Source: Isoetes taiwanensis
Taxonomy: Eukaryota; Streptophyta; Lycopodiopsida; Isoetales; Isoetaceae
Assembly: GCA_021234155.1 (NCBI GenBank)
Contig: JAJEKV010000031.1
Coordinates: 8,384,748-8,448,747 of the forward strand
DNA: 64,000 nucleotides
Direction: 5' to 3'
Part shown: positions 25,405 to 36,433 of the stretch, in pieces
Layout: each line of letters starts with the position of its first letter
Position numbering within the stretch: the stretch's first letter is position 1
Translations under genes and position numbers: made by a program
Notes under the pieces: model-generated
Told to the model about the DNA's origin: nothing
Databases searched by the model: none
What the model saw: only the letters and a program-made list of their open reading frames with translations

Positions 25405-25535
25405 AGAAATGGTGCACTCTGGATGTACGCATTAGTACATCCATTCGAATATGCCATGAAATCTTAGGAAAACCTTTGTGAAAAGCGTACAAAAACACAA
25501 AGAAAACCTCCTGTTATTATGCTGCATATATTCAC
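25405..25535. repeat. Dispersed repeat 'GGTGCACTCT', copy 1
   Basis: Starts 'ggtgcactctgga', continues 'tagtacatcc', 'gaaaagcgtacaaaaa' and ends 'cctgttattatgctgcatat'. A second copy with the same order of phrases is at 26938-27060. It is likely one end of a non-autonomous transposon; the other end is not defined. Confidence 0.5.
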
Positions 25536-26740
25536 ACGGGGGGTGACTCCGGGCAACGAGAGCTGTTGGATAGGCATATTCACCCCTTATTCCTTAATCT
25601 ATACCGTACGTAAAGTTCCTCGTTTGTGAGGTATGCAAGTACAAAATTTGCTATACTGTATAACAAGATTCGCAAAATACTATAAGATTTCAAGCGGAAT
25701 ACTATATGATGTTGTTTTTTAAATGCGTGCAAAATACAATTATGAGGGCTCTCGCTGCCCTCGTCACCCCCGTGTGAATATGCACCCAAACCAAAGGGGG
25801 TTTAAGGGGATTTTAATTTAAATGTGTTGGACCCAATGGTTGTGTTAATTAATGTCAATGGTAGTTATGTGTTGGTTGTTAATGTCAATGGTTGTTATGT
25901 GTTGGTTGTTATGTGTTGGGGATTTAATTTTTACATGTTGGATGTTAATAGTTTGTGTTGCAAAAATTTTTTTTTGCCTTCTGGCCTTAGAGACGTCCCC
26001 CCTCCCAGGTGTGACAAAACTTTTAGAATTCAAACCCGAGGAAAAAACTAGAATTCATTTGAGGCTTTCATCACACAGCTTTTGAATTTGATGACAATAA
26101 AACAAATAGAACATAAGTAAAAGTTACCATAAAGATAGAAATGATTGATCCCATTATTACGAAAGTCATAAAATTTGCAACACAAAAAAAAAAAACCCTG
26201 TTATTATGCTACATATTGTTACTTCCGCTACAACTATTTCTCTTTCACAATGACACCATTGTTTATCAATCCATATGATTTTGAATGCTCCATCTCTAGC
26301 TTAAAGGTAATGCATGATTCACCTTATGGTTCGATTAAAGTTCCAAACCTACAATATAAATGCATTCTTGTGGCCACTATTTGACTGATCTGCGTGACAT
26401 GGAAAAGGGCGTGGAATAATCCGCCTGTTGTGTGCACAAGAATCCGTTTGTTGATTGAAGCTAAAGGCTGGCTGCTATGAACAATCCGCAGCCGGGAATA
26501 TCAAAGAGTTGGAAGCAAACAGAGGGCCTAAACTTGAATCTGCAAACAAATCTTAGAAAGGAAACAAAAGGGGTTTTGCAAAGACACTACATTGTAGAAT
26601 CGGGAAACCAATACCTCGTAAAAAAAAAATTATGCTAATCGAAGAAACATTAAAAATAAATACCTTTGTAAGTGTGAGCAAAAAATCCATCTCGTGGTAG
26701 TAAAATCCACTCCGGCAATAAGAATCCAAGAGGGCAAGTA
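25536..26740. other. AT-rich non-coding stretch with GTTATGTGTTG repeats
   Basis: At 25835-25920 there are irregular repeats of 'tgttaatgtcaatggt' and 'gttatgtgttggttgtt'. At 26197 the phrase 'cctgttattatgctacatat' of the neighbouring repeat family recurs. No gene is supported. Confidence 0.45.
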
Positions 26741-26880
26741 CACATGCATATGCACACATGCACACACATGCACACATGCACATGCACTTGCACTTGCACA
26801 TGCACAATACACATGCACACACATGCACATGCATGTGCACATGCACATGCATACACATGCGTAGTGCACAAACACATGCA
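26741..26880. repeat. CACATG microsatellite
   Basis: About 140 bases of imperfect hexanucleotide repeats (CACATG / GCACAT). Long His/Thr- or Cys/Val-rich open frames across it on both strands are products of the repeat, not genes. Confidence 0.9.
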
Positions 26881-26937
26881 GAGAAAGACAACAACCCTCG
26901 GATTGTTCCAACCAACGAAAATCAACGGCCCATAAAA

Positions 26938-27035
26938 GGTGCACTCTAGAAATACTATTTAGTACACCTCAATGAATACAACAACGAAATCATAGAAAAA
27001 CCATGTGAAAAAGCGTATAAAAATCTAAAAGTAAC
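26938..27035. repeat. Dispersed repeat 'GGTGCACTCT', copy 2
   Basis: Same succession of phrases as at 25405-25530: 'ggtgcactcta', 'tagtacacctc', 'aaaaaccatgtgaaaaagcg', then the 'ccctgttattatgctacata' motif. It abuts the tandem duplication that follows. Confidence 0.5.
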
Positions 27036-27884
27036 CCCCTGTTATTATGCTACATATTCTAAACGAGGTGCACCCTGAACTACCACAGTCGTCGGATTCG
27101 TCGATCCTACGACCCAGATTGTATGTTAAGGCCTCTGAGCACCTCTCGTTTCGCTTATAATCATTTATGATCGGGGGCAATATCGAACCTCTATACAACT
27201 TTGCCTAAGATTTTAGAATATGAAATACTGGGGCTCGACCCACTCAATGTCTTAATAAGACTACCTTAACCAATATATCCAATGAGCTAATGTGATTATT
27301 CTTTATCTTGAATCTATGTTTTTTTTTTTTTAATAACAACCCATTCAATTATTTTAGGGATATATGGTCTATGGTTTCATGAATTGTTTTTTTACATCCA
27401 CATCAGATACCCTTAGAACCCCCTATTATTTTGCTACATATTCTAAACGAGGTGCACCCTAAACTACCACAGTCGTCGGATTCGTCGATCCTACGACCCA
27501 GATCGTATGCTGGGGCCTCTGGGCACTTCTCTTTTCACTTATAGTCATTTATGATCGGGGGCGCCTATGATTGTGAAATATGAAATACGATTTTGCCTAA
27601 GGTTTTGAGGGAATATCGAACCTCTATACGACTTTGCCTAAGATTTTAGAATATGAAATACCGGGGCTCAAACCTCTATCAAAATAACTCAATGTCCTAA
27701 TAAGACTACCTTAACCAATATATCCAGTGAGCTAATGTGATTATTCTTTATCTTGAATCTATCTTTTTTCTTATAACAACCCATTCAATTGTTTTAGGGA
27801 TATATGGTCTATGGTTTCAGGAATTATTTTTTTTACATCCACATCAGATCCCCCTGGAACCCCCTGTTATTTTGCTACATATTA
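27036..27884. repeat. Tandem duplication of a 0.38-0.44 kb unit
   Basis: Unit 1 runs 27036-27418, unit 2 27419-27859, and a partial third copy starts at 27860. Each begins 'ccctgttattatgctacata' (variants allowed), then 'aacgaggtgcaccct', 'cagtcgtcggattcgtcgat', 'atttatgatcgggggc', and ends with a T-run and 'ttacatccacatcaga'. Unit 2 contains an extra internal stretch near 27565-27600. No protein is encoded. Confidence 0.75.
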
Positions 27885-28383
27885 TCATACTGCATTGGAA
27901 GACGGATGAAATTTGAACTTAACTAGATAACTTTAATAAGAAGAAATCCATGTCTCCGTATCTTGATGAGTGATTATCTTTTCTAGTTCAAGCACCTCCT
28001 CATCACCTCTCATGTAAGTAGGTTTTGTATGTTTCATTATCTTACGAGTAATTTCACAAACCTTATAGGGCTTTAGTACATCAATATAAAAAACTAGATT
28101 GTAAGTTAATCCATTTTCTATACAAATGCAGACGATCAGAAACCTATGCGACCTACTGGTAGAAACAGCTCTTCAGGATAGTGGGAGCAAAACTTGACAT
28201 AGCTTTAAGATCCTAATGGGGTTCTTAGTGACGTGCCAACACAAACAGGTCCAACACTGGTTGCAACTAAAGGCTTGCAATGTCTTGCAAATGTCAAGGC
28301 TGCAGATTTAGATGGCATGTAGAACCATTAAAGTGAGTTGGACCACAGATTGTCCCGATACAAGGCCGTTCTGGAAGGCTTCC
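27885..28383. other. Non-coding stretch before LINE remnant
   Basis: No recognisable feature. It may contain decayed upstream LINE sequence, but no endonuclease motif can be read. Confidence 0.35.
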
Positions 28384-28960
28384 CTTCAAAGTGAACCATC
28401 ATCAAAGTGGTTCCAATACATAAGGCAGTCTATCCTCACTGTCCTGTCAACTACCACACAGGCCAGCTCATTGTTGGTAAAACTGTTGTCTGTAATTTTT
28501 GAGCAGCAATTGACGGCATGGGCAAAGAAAATAGAGGTGCACGCACTTGCACTTGTAGGGTTTAGCACTAAACATTACACCATAGATAACAAACAACAGG
28601 ATTTGTATTACTGCTTTGTGTTTATCGAAATTCAGTCGCTAGGCAGAAGTTGTAGAAAGATTAATGTAGTTGTGAGTCCCACGGGAGTTGCAAAATGCAG
28701 TATACAAGGCCCTATGAAACATGCTCAGCTTGAATGCCACCATCAAGACGAGTTATCAACATTAGTGTTGGAGTCGCCAAAGGTGCCCAACTCTCTCCCG
28801 CACTATTTAGATTGTACGTTGATCCGCTTGAGGATTGGCTTGAACAACATGAAGGTGGAGGCACCAAAGTTGCTCACAATATCATCCGACAACTGATATC
28901 TGCGAAAGATGACATCTTAACATCATCAATTAGCTATTTATGCTCCGCCTGTTTTGCGCC
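28384..28960 (+). pseudogene. LINE-type reverse transcriptase fragment
   Basis: In three shifting frames the order of conserved non-LTR reverse transcriptase blocks is readable: 'VPIHK' followed about 10 residues later by 'NYHTGQLIVGKTV' (like the VP.HK..NYR.I block) at 28410-28490; 'GFSTKHYTIDN' then 'QQDLYYCFVFIE' (like the GF...STIDH ... LYCCFVDF block) at 28560-28632; 'GVAKGAQLSPALFRLY' (like GV.QG..LSP.LF.LY) at 28770-28817; and 'SAKDDILTS' at the place of the YADD catalytic box near 28900. Catalytic residues are altered and stops and frameshifts interrupt it. It is a dead copy; subfamily cannot be told. Confidence 0.7.
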
Positions 28961-30250
28961 ATTATACATATTGTAGTAGTGCTAAAAACAACCTTCTTCT
29001 AAATTATTAGTCAAGAAGTATCTTTCTATTATCTACCTGCTCTCAACTATTTGTGCACATATTTGCCTTTATGCTCCGCATTCTGTGTCATCTATACTTA
29101 TATTTATAGTAGTGCGAGAAACAACCCTGTTCCAGGCCATCTGCTAGGAAGGATCCTGATATAATCTATCTTCTATGATCTTGCCAAAGTCTAATTCACA
29201 AGAGATGCCTGCTTCGCCACCGTGCTTTTTTGCGCAACCTAGAATAGTTCGCTAACCAAATATCGAATCCTACCGATTGTCTTGCTATCATGCCGCCTCC
29301 AGCCATCGCCCCAAAATAATATGAGTATTCGTCTTAGGAAACCCCTATTTTTAAAATATCAACCGTATAGCTCCGCCCACAATCCCTAACATATATCATA
29401 AGATCTGACCAAAGAGAAATTGAAAAATAATAGGTCGGCCCTAGCAGTCCCTTTCCATCTCTTTTCATTCCCTTTTTTTTTTTTTTTTTTGAGAGGGGGG
29501 CTCCACTCAAGTCAATTTTTTGTACACCGATTTTTAGGCAGGCGTGACTTCCATCCTTAACAGATAGAAGCAACTTAACAAATCAAACAACAAATTGCTT
29601 ACACTTTCTCACAAACGGATAAGAAGATTCGCAGTTGCACTTAAGGAGGAGATTTGTTGTTAAGAAGTAAAAGTGCTGCCCTCTCTCGTATGGCAGCTGC
29701 ATATACACAGGCAGATACAAAAGTGTGCAAAGGACTGTGGCATGTGGCCACCACTAGTAACCCTAGGAAAGTATATGCCCCAAACCATTCAGAAGCTGGG
29801 ACCCAACATAATGCTCGTGGCATCGCCAGGCACCTAATGTAAAACAAAGAGAAACTTAGCAATGTGCCAATGAAGGTTTTGAGAATTCCCTTCAAAATTA
29901 TCAAACTGCAAGAAATCCACTAGTAATACACTGGGTGACAGTGCCATGTGAACAAGACCAGCAGAGAGTTCCTTTCAGTTAAAACAAGAGGTAGTTTCGA
30001 GGAATGCAGAGGTGGTGGTTCTTTTAGGCCACTTGTATTTGTGGCACTGAACTTCAATGAAAATTTCGTGCACCATGGGTTAGGTTAACAACCAATAACC
30101 TGTTGTCTGAAATGTATGAGGCAAGAATGCAGCCATGCACACAATTTGGCCAAGTATAGTTTGTTTTTTTAGGGTTTAGGTGGAAAGATTTGATCTGATC
30201 GGCTCGCCCGCTAGCCGCCATCGCCTCTAAAGGGAGCTCTTCTTCTTTCC
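28961..30250. other. Non-coding stretch upstream of ARD gene
   Basis: Contains a T18-20 tract at about 29470-29490, likely the reverse-strand poly(A) tail of a retroposed sequence, and an 87-codon minus-strand frame (29641-29904) with no recognised motif. No gene is assigned. Confidence 0.4.
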
Positions 30251-30253
30251 GTG

Positions 30254-30261
30254 TATAAATA
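30254..30261 (+). promoter_or_regulatory. TATA box of the ARD gene
   Basis: TATAAATA lies 75 bases before the ATG of the acireductone dioxygenase gene, in the expected core promoter position, giving room for a 5' leader of about 45 bases. Assignment is from sequence and position only. Confidence 0.6.
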
Positions 30262-30335
30262 GGTATGGCATTACTCCGGCTCCGCCATCATTTCGTTTTC
30301 TTTCATTTCTGTTGAAAGATTTTTTTTATTTAAAC

Positions 30336-31415
30336 ATGGAAGCATGGTTTATAGATGATTCTGATGAGGATCAACGCTTGCCTCATCACTTGAACCCCCC
30401 TCATTTTGTTTCCTACCAGGATCTTGCAGGTAGATTAGTTGTTTCTTCATTGCATTGAATGGTTCTATTATTGAAGAGATTTGGCTAAACTTTGTCTGAG
30501 GTTGGGATCATCAAAACGTACTTGCACATCTCTGAAATTTTCTTACAACGGTGTTTTTTGCATCTGTGCATGTGTCGTTTGGCTTCCCTGGTGTCTGACT
30601 TCCTACCTTTTAGACATGAACTGAAGACTTATATGAATTGACCTCTCTGCATGCTTCGTTTATCAGGTCTGGGATTGTCACATTGGGTATTAAATGCAGA
30701 TGAATATGAAACAGACCCAATTCTCGAGGGAATCCGCAAGGATAAAGGCTATGCGTACAAGGTCTATTCTGCTGCCAAAATTGCAGCTTCATGGATCCTT
30801 ACTAACTATCATCATCAAGTGCTGATTTTTCTTTCCAACTTGCTTCCTTTTCCTCCAGGACATTGTTACTATACAAGGTGTCCAGGATGCTGAGGAGAAA
30901 CTCAAGAACTTCTATCAGGAGCATCTACACAATGATGATGAGATCCGCTATTTTTTAGAAGGCAGTGGTGCGCATGAGATGACTGGCATTTATACTTTGG
31001 TGAAATTGAATAAAAATTAAGCAGGATTTGGTCTTTGTGCAGGTTATTTCGATGTGCGGAACAAAGACGATAGATGGATCCGTATTGTGGTGAAGAAGGG
31101 GGACTTGCTTATCCTACCTGCTGGATGCTATCATAGATTTACCTTAGACCAGAACAACTATGTTAAGGTAATGACTTCCTGCTGGGCTCAGATTTCTGTC
31201 CTTGCCAAACTCTTGTTGAGCCTTATCATGTTTTGCAGGCAATGAGGCTCTTTATCGAAGATCCCGTTTGGACTCCCATTAACAAGCCTGAGGAGTACAA
31301 TCCCATTAGGTAACATTGTTATCCTTATTTTCTGTATTTGGTGTTTCTAATTACAATTCTGATAGTTGCATCTCCGTGCAGACAACAATATGTGTGCCAA
31401 TTTTTGAAGAAATAA
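30336..31415 (+). CDS. ARD: Acireductone dioxygenase (methionine salvage), six exons
   Basis: The cupin enzyme acireductone dioxygenase cleaves acireductone to formate and the 2-keto acid precursor of methionine, recycling the thiomethyl group left after ethylene, polyamine or nicotianamine synthesis. Exons are 30336-30429, 30667-30761, 30859-30967, 31043-31167, 31239-31309 and 31382-31415; all introns are GT-AG and phases match, giving 175 residues, near the family's usual 180-200. Family blocks: '[11 protein letters not shown]' (exon 2), '[19 protein letters not shown]' (exon 3), '[14 protein letters not shown]' and '[12 protein letters not shown]' (exon 4), '[16 protein letters not shown]' (exon 5). 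Metal ligands are visible: the HxH and Glu of 'HLHNDDE' and the His of 'CYHRF'. The N-terminus is acidic, as in plant homologues; no targeting peptide is seen, so the protein is probably cytosolic or nuclear. No frame damage. A TATA box lies at 30254. Confidence 0.93.
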
Positions 31416-33540
31416 ACAAGTTGGGATTAAAAGTTTATGATTCCTCCGTATTAATGGAGAATGTGCATCAACGAATTTAAACGGTCATTACCGCCTATAT
31501 TTGATGTCATTCAATGATAACATTCGTATCCATTCCAGCTTGCCTTGTAAAGAAATAAATAAGTTCTTTTTATCTGCTATTCAAAGTGTGAGTGCCAGCT
31601 GAACTATCATTAGATTTCGACAACTTTACCATTTATACTGCAAGGAAGCTAAGGATATATCCAAGTATAACCCAACTTTTCAAGAATAAACAGAATGTCC
31701 TAATAATATTCTTGAGAATGAATATTATGTATATGAAATGTTTTTAACTTTTGTTGCAGGCCAGGGATGAAAAGAGTATTCTCCACATTAGGGGGGGGTG
31801 CCCATTGGCTGCACACTTAAGCGCAAAATTCTAATAGCTTTCAGGTACGGACCTCAATGGCTGCACATGCCACATAGCAACGTGCCCAATGAGATAGCCT
31901 ATATTACAAGGCTAGTAACATGCAAAGTAGACAAAACCAGTTTAAGATATAAGATGTCAAAGTTAAGGGGGTATTGGTACCACCAGGGCTGCGGTAGCGC
32001 CCCCATAGGATATCAGGAAGCCCATTGAAGGCTGCAATGAGCACACAACACAGGATTGAAAAAAAAAACACTTATTTTTAAATAATAGTGTTCAAATTGT
32101 TGAAACAATGTTGGGTTTCACAAATAATATCTGAAATCATCATTTGGATTTAAAGAGGTATCACAAAATCTATCATATTACTGTATAATCAAACAACAGA
32201 CTTAAAAAGTTATAATGTGCTCCACATCTCAGCTTCTAAATTGGCTCAAGCATGTCATTGTTGCTATTTCCTTGAATTGACCACTTGGAAGCTCTATCAG
32301 CTGACGAATTACATAACTGGAGAGACAAATCACTGTAAAAATGTTATATGTAAACAAATGCCTTTGTGCAAGCCTTCTACCTTAATGAAGCAACTTAATA
32401 ATTCATATTACAAACTGTGACAACAGTATTTTCCCTCGAGAATGTGACTATCTTCCTTCTCAAGCTCCATGTCCTTGTAAACATCTCTTTTGTCCACTAG
32501 CATCAGCTATTAAATGCAATATTAGCTAAAATTTTTTAATGAAAATGTACACGACAGATTTACTCTCCTATTACTTTACAACAGCCTGCACTATGACCAA
32601 TATGAGTACATAAAATATCAAAACCTACAAATAGATAGAAAGCTTATCTAGCAGCAATATACTCAGTAGAAAGGTATAATTCCTGTTATACTTACCAAGC
32701 ATATGTGATTTTCTGCGTTACTCCAGCTGACCATAACATAAGTCATATCTAGAAGATACCATTTAAATATGGTAAATTTGCGTAGGAAGAACTTAGATCA
32801 TGTTTTTGGAAAAAGGGGCCTGATTTAAAATACCTTCTGTCAAGAACAAAAATGAAATGAAATCAGCAATAAACTTCTGACAGACATATCTTCTTCGGCT
32901 ATATACCTCTGCGAGATTTTTTGTTGCTCCAACGTATGTCAAGGCAAAATCCAAGAATTGTATCTATACTTGCTGTAAAACAATTGACTGCAAAAACCAT
33001 ATTCTAGACAAGGAAAACCCAATCGATCAGTTTGCCCGTATCTTCAAAATACATCAAATCCGTGGAATTCGAGCTATGGCACGGCTGGTTTGAAGAATTT
33101 CCGCCTTGCCTTCCTTTGCCGCAGCCTAACCGGAACCCTAATCGCAGCCTTAACCTGAACTCTCATTAGCCCTAAATGGGCTTTCCACGTGTGCCAATGG
33201 CATCGGCGCAGTAGGTGGCCACCCCCCCCTATGCCAAATCAAAGACCTCCAAATTTTTTCTAGATGACCCCACGCAAATTACAATGATGCATATTGAATA
33301 TAAACAACCATTGGCCTGACAAGTGCCCATGGACAAAAAATCTCCAGGTTTTATGAAGGTCTGGTCTGCTATTCTGATGTTCCCATGAGCTAAGAACCTG
33401 AGTGGCTGAGGTTAAGAACCTCATTTGGAAAGAACCTCATTTGGAAAGTAATCCTGAAGATTACTTTTGGACCTGGGTCTGACCTCATCCAGGTCCGTCT
33501 GTCCATGGGAAAGCACCCTTAGCCCTTGAAACGTTCAATG
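31416..33540. other. Non-coding stretch downstream of ARD
   Basis: No gene is supported. Similar G8-containing motifs in opposite orientation occur at about 31783-31800 ('aggggggggtgcccattgg') and 33205-33235 ('gtggccacccccccctat'), which could be the ends of a decayed 1.4-kb inverted-repeat element, but the match is short. Direct repeats 'aacctcatttggaaag' occur at 33418 and 33433. Confidence 0.35.
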
Positions 33541-33549
33541 GTGCAGAAT

Positions 33550-34050
33550 GGACAGGCCATACCATTACCATAGGCTTGCATCCTCGATCATTCAGGCAAT
33601 GGATGCAGCGATTCCAACCCACATACAAACCTCTCACGCTAGAGCTGCGGTGCACCCGACCTTCACCTTCAGTCTTGCATCCCGACCCTTCATCTTCCGT
33701 CGTCACCTTCATCTTGCTCTGCACAAATTTACAGAGCTGACCCCAACCTCACTGCCTCAACAGCTCTTCTGTCCCCAAACCGCTGGCAAACAAATGACCA
33801 TATCCCTCACCTGGGCGCTCCAGCCGTGATCATAGCCCCAGCATAGGTACAAACACTGCCCGATTCTTTCGGCATGGTGGGGCGGTCGTATTCTCCAGGA
33901 AAATCTTTCCAAATTCCACAACATTGCCTTCCCTTCTCGAACCATTGGCAAACAGGAATGCCGGTCATACACAAAAATCTCGAACCATTGGCCTCGTACA
34001 CAGAAATCCCATTCAAACACAACAAGCACCCCAAACCTTGCAAAATGTAC
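33550..34050 (-). pseudogene. Possible kelch-like fragment
   Basis: In two minus-strand frames there is protein-like sequence ('WFEIFVYDRHSCLP', 'QCLYLCWGYDHGWSAQV', 'ESGSVCTYAGAM'). The spacing of 'VYDR.' and 'LYLCWGYD..' resembles blades of F-box/kelch proteins (V.D, LY..GG.D), but the frame changes between blocks and no F-box is found. The TIR element at 34061 cuts its 5' side. Identification is tentative. Confidence 0.25.
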
Positions 34051-34060
34051 GGTTTCATAT
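34051..34060. repeat. Target site duplication, left (GGTTTCATAT)
   Basis: The ten bases GGTTTCATAT flank the TIR element at 34061-36433 on both sides (34051-34060 and 36434-36443), without mismatch. Confidence 0.85.
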
Positions 34061-34102
34061 CGGTGCCTTTTTTGGCTCCCGAAATCGGGGTCTCGCGCGG
34101 AC

Positions 34103-34249
34103 GAAAATCGCTCAAGCGATTTTCAAATTTTGCGAAAATCGCTTAAGCGATTTTCAAAAAGGGGAAAGTCTTTCCATCGCCGGAAACTGCGATCACCTGG
34201 CCAGGTGGTTTTGAAAAAAAAAAAGGCGAAAATCCCTTAAGCGATTTTC
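34103..34249. repeat. Palindrome cluster, left arm of copy 1
   Basis: Three 22-bp palindromes lie at 34103-34124 (one mismatch, GCTCAAGC centre), 34134-34155 (perfect; core AAAATCGCTTAAGCGATTTT) and 34228-34249 (one mismatch). The repetition within and between elements suggests a protein-binding or hairpin-forming site; function is inference. Confidence 0.85.
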
Positions 34250-34379
34250 GCATGTCAGCGTCTGTCGTACGTAGACCTGCGATCCACCTGCCAGCGTGCG
34301 GTTAGTCTTGAGCGCCGCGGAAAAAGGGAAAAAAAATAAAAAATAAAAATCGAAAATACGCTTTTGCGATTTTAGGCGA

Positions 34380-35305
34380 TCAGCGTCTTTTGCTCCTCTT
34401 CACGCACCCAGCCTTAGCATACTCCATGATCTCCTGGGTTGTAGAGGCGGGAGGGGCTCTGCGACATCCGGCGCTCATCCACTCATGCAGTGCCGCGTTC
34501 ATCGACATCCTCCTCGGTGGTGCGTCGATGATCATAAGCGCATCGGGCCTTACGCGCAAGTATAGAGGGTGCACCACCTCCCGTATGCCTAGCGTCTTTG
34601 AGGCAGCTGTCAATGCCTCATCACACCCGGCCCGTAATCCTACTGACCGGCAAGTACGGGCATGGAGCCACCGCATCTGGACGATGGAGTCTCGTCAAAG
34701 CACGTCGCGTCTGCGCACGGCGCACGGTTGCATTAAACTCTTGCCCTTGCTCCCCGTCCTCTTCCTTGTCGGGTTCATTGAGGCCCCCTCTCCTCATTTG
34801 TGAGGGGATGGCTGCGACGGGTCATTCCTGGGATGACCACGTTCCCTCGCTGGCCACCACATATCTCTGTGATATGCATTATGGTGCCCAATGGCACCAT
34901 CCTTCGTCAGACCTGCCCACAGAAGATTCACCCGTAGCTTGTCCATTTGTGGGGGGACACCCGGTGCGTCACCGATACCGATGAAGTGCCCAAACTATGT
35001 GTCCCCACGGGCTGTTTGGGGGCCCAGTACGCTCGACAATCAGCCATATGCCTCGATATTCCCCAAAAACTTCCATAATCAGCGCCTAGGCTAGCCTACC
35101 AACCATACAAGTACAAATGAAAAAACTCTAAAGACACAACTATGCAAGCTATCTAATGGGGGTTTGACGGTACTTACCAAAAAGTGATGTACCCAAGCTG
35201 TCCCGGCTGTCCGCGGTCGACGTAATTCGGGAGCCCACTCTCGTCCATCCCTATTGGGCGACTCTCCTGCGTAAGATCTCTGCCCCATCGGTCACATGTC
35301 GCCAT
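34380..35305 (-). pseudogene. 5' part of the TIR element's own gene (copy 1)
   Basis: The first exon, 35178-35305, starts MATCDRWGRDLTQESRPIG and ends at a GT donor (gtaagtacc); it is 128 nt, exactly as in copy 2 (54884-55011), with only a few residue changes. Downstream, 34380-35090 matches 54100-54800 of copy 2 with several small deletions that shift the frame. The remainder of the gene is absent, so this copy cannot make the full protein. The function of the protein is unknown. Confidence 0.6.
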
Positions 35306-35333
35306 ATTGTAATGCCTGCTTGGGGAATATGCC

Positions 35334-35546
35334 GAATGTGTTGTTAGTAAAGGTTCTGGCAAGTCCGAGGACGTGGTGTCTAATTTAGGAAAACAAATCA
35401 AAACTCTTAAAGGAGAAAAAACTCGTCTTGAACAGATGCAAAGAGATGAACTTGAACGTGACAAGTTTACAGTAGTTGCATCATTGAACAAGCAGAGAGA
35501 TGATCTACTGAATAACCTAAAAGTTATGGAAACTGAGAAAGCATAG
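35334..35546 (+). pseudogene. Captured coiled-coil gene fragment inside the TIR element
   Basis: An uninterrupted frame without an ATG start reads about 70 residues ending in TAG at 35544-35546, with heptad-like stretches 'LGKQIKTLKGEKTRLEQ' and 'LNKQRDDLLNNLKVME'. It begins exactly where copy 1 stops matching copy 2 (after 'cttggggaatatgccg' at about 35333 and 55040). Strand is opposite to the element's own gene. This is the pattern of a host exon captured by a Pack-type TIR element. The donor gene is not recognised; coiled-coil proteins are too alike to name it. Confidence 0.5.
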
Positions 35547-36068
35547 AATATAAAACCTTTTTCGAGAATATTGAGCGCACAAAATGTGGTTAAACTTTGG
35601 AACTTAATAAAAGAACTCAATAACCAAATGCACCATAGGATTCAAACCTAGGCACATCTACATGCACGCATAAAAGATATATTTGGATTTGCATTTTCCA
35701 TATCGAACTCCTACCTCACACTTCCTCCCAGAATCTCTACAATGACAAAGAAAAACTACCTTCTTGCATCTCATACACAAAGCAAATCTAATTATCATAA
35801 ACAACACCACCTATACATCAAAGTGTTGATGTCATCATGTTAACAATACTAGAGCTGAAGACAAATACAAAATCTAGGCATATCAAGACACAAATGGACA
35901 CAGATTAAATACCTTATGGATGCAATCAAACACTTCCAAAACTGGAAACTGGAAGATGAAGGCGAAATGGCGGAATTGAAGTGAAGGCGAAATGAAGGAA
36001 TTGAAACGAAATGAAGGAATTGAAACGAAGGTATTGAAACGAAGTGAAGGAATTGAAATGAAGGAACT

Positions 36069-36330
36069 GAAAATCGCTTAAGCGATTTTGCCGTGCGGCA
36101 GGCCGTGCGGCAGGCCCGCGGCAGGTCCATGCGGCCAGCCCAACCTGAAAATCGCTTAAGCGATTTTGATTTTGATTTTTTTTTTTGTCAAATTCGCTGC
36201 CGCGTCCGCCTTCGGGCCTCGTCGCGGCCCGGCCGTCTTGGCGGCCTAGCCTCGGCGTCTTTCGGGCCTCGTCGCGGCCCGGGCGTCGCGGCGACTGCGT
36301 TAGCGGTAAAATCGCTTAAAAAGCGATTTT
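36069..36330. repeat. Palindrome cluster, right arm of copy 1
   Basis: Copies of the arm palindrome lie at 36069-36090, 36147-36168 and, with extra central As, 36307-36329. Several of them are followed by a T-rich run, as in copy 2. Confidence 0.85.
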
Positions 36331-36433
36331 GACTTTTTTTTTTCCGCGGCATTTCGGTGGGGCCTTTTCAGAAAATCGCCTTTTCGGCCGATTTTAGGTA
36401 GGGACCCTGATTTGGGGAGCCAAAAAAGACCCC

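Larger units (their letters stand above)
34061..36433. mobile_element. TIR DNA transposon with palindromic arms, non-autonomous (copy 1)
   Basis: Ends are inverted: 'TTTTTTGGCTCCCGAAATC' at 34069-34087 pairs with 'GATTTGGGGAGCCAAAAAA' at 36409-36427, and both ends continue as near-matched arms. A perfect 10-bp target duplication flanks it, which fits the Mutator-like (9-11 bp) class; assignment rests on that length, since no known transposase is seen. The arms carry many copies of a 22-bp palindrome (core AAAATCGCTTAAGCGATTTT). Inside, 34380-35305 (minus strand) holds the 5' exons of the same gene present in copy 2, and 35334-35546 (plus) holds a foreign coiled-coil exon. GC-rich direct repeats 'cgggcctcgtcgcggcccgg' occur at 36213 and 36260. 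The element has inserted next to kelch-like sequence. Confidence 0.8.

Noticed and set aside
26553-26949. Several open frames rich in Cys/Val or His/Thr on both strands
   Set aside because: They are translations of the CACATG microsatellite at 26741-26880.
31783-33235. Possible 1.4-kb TIR element with G8 ends
   Set aside because: The match is mostly a G-run with only about 15 shared bases and no target duplication.
34103-34249. CRISPR-like or rho-independent terminator structures from regularly placed palindromes
   Set aside because: Spacing is irregular, the context is a plant TIR element, and those prokaryotic features do not apply.
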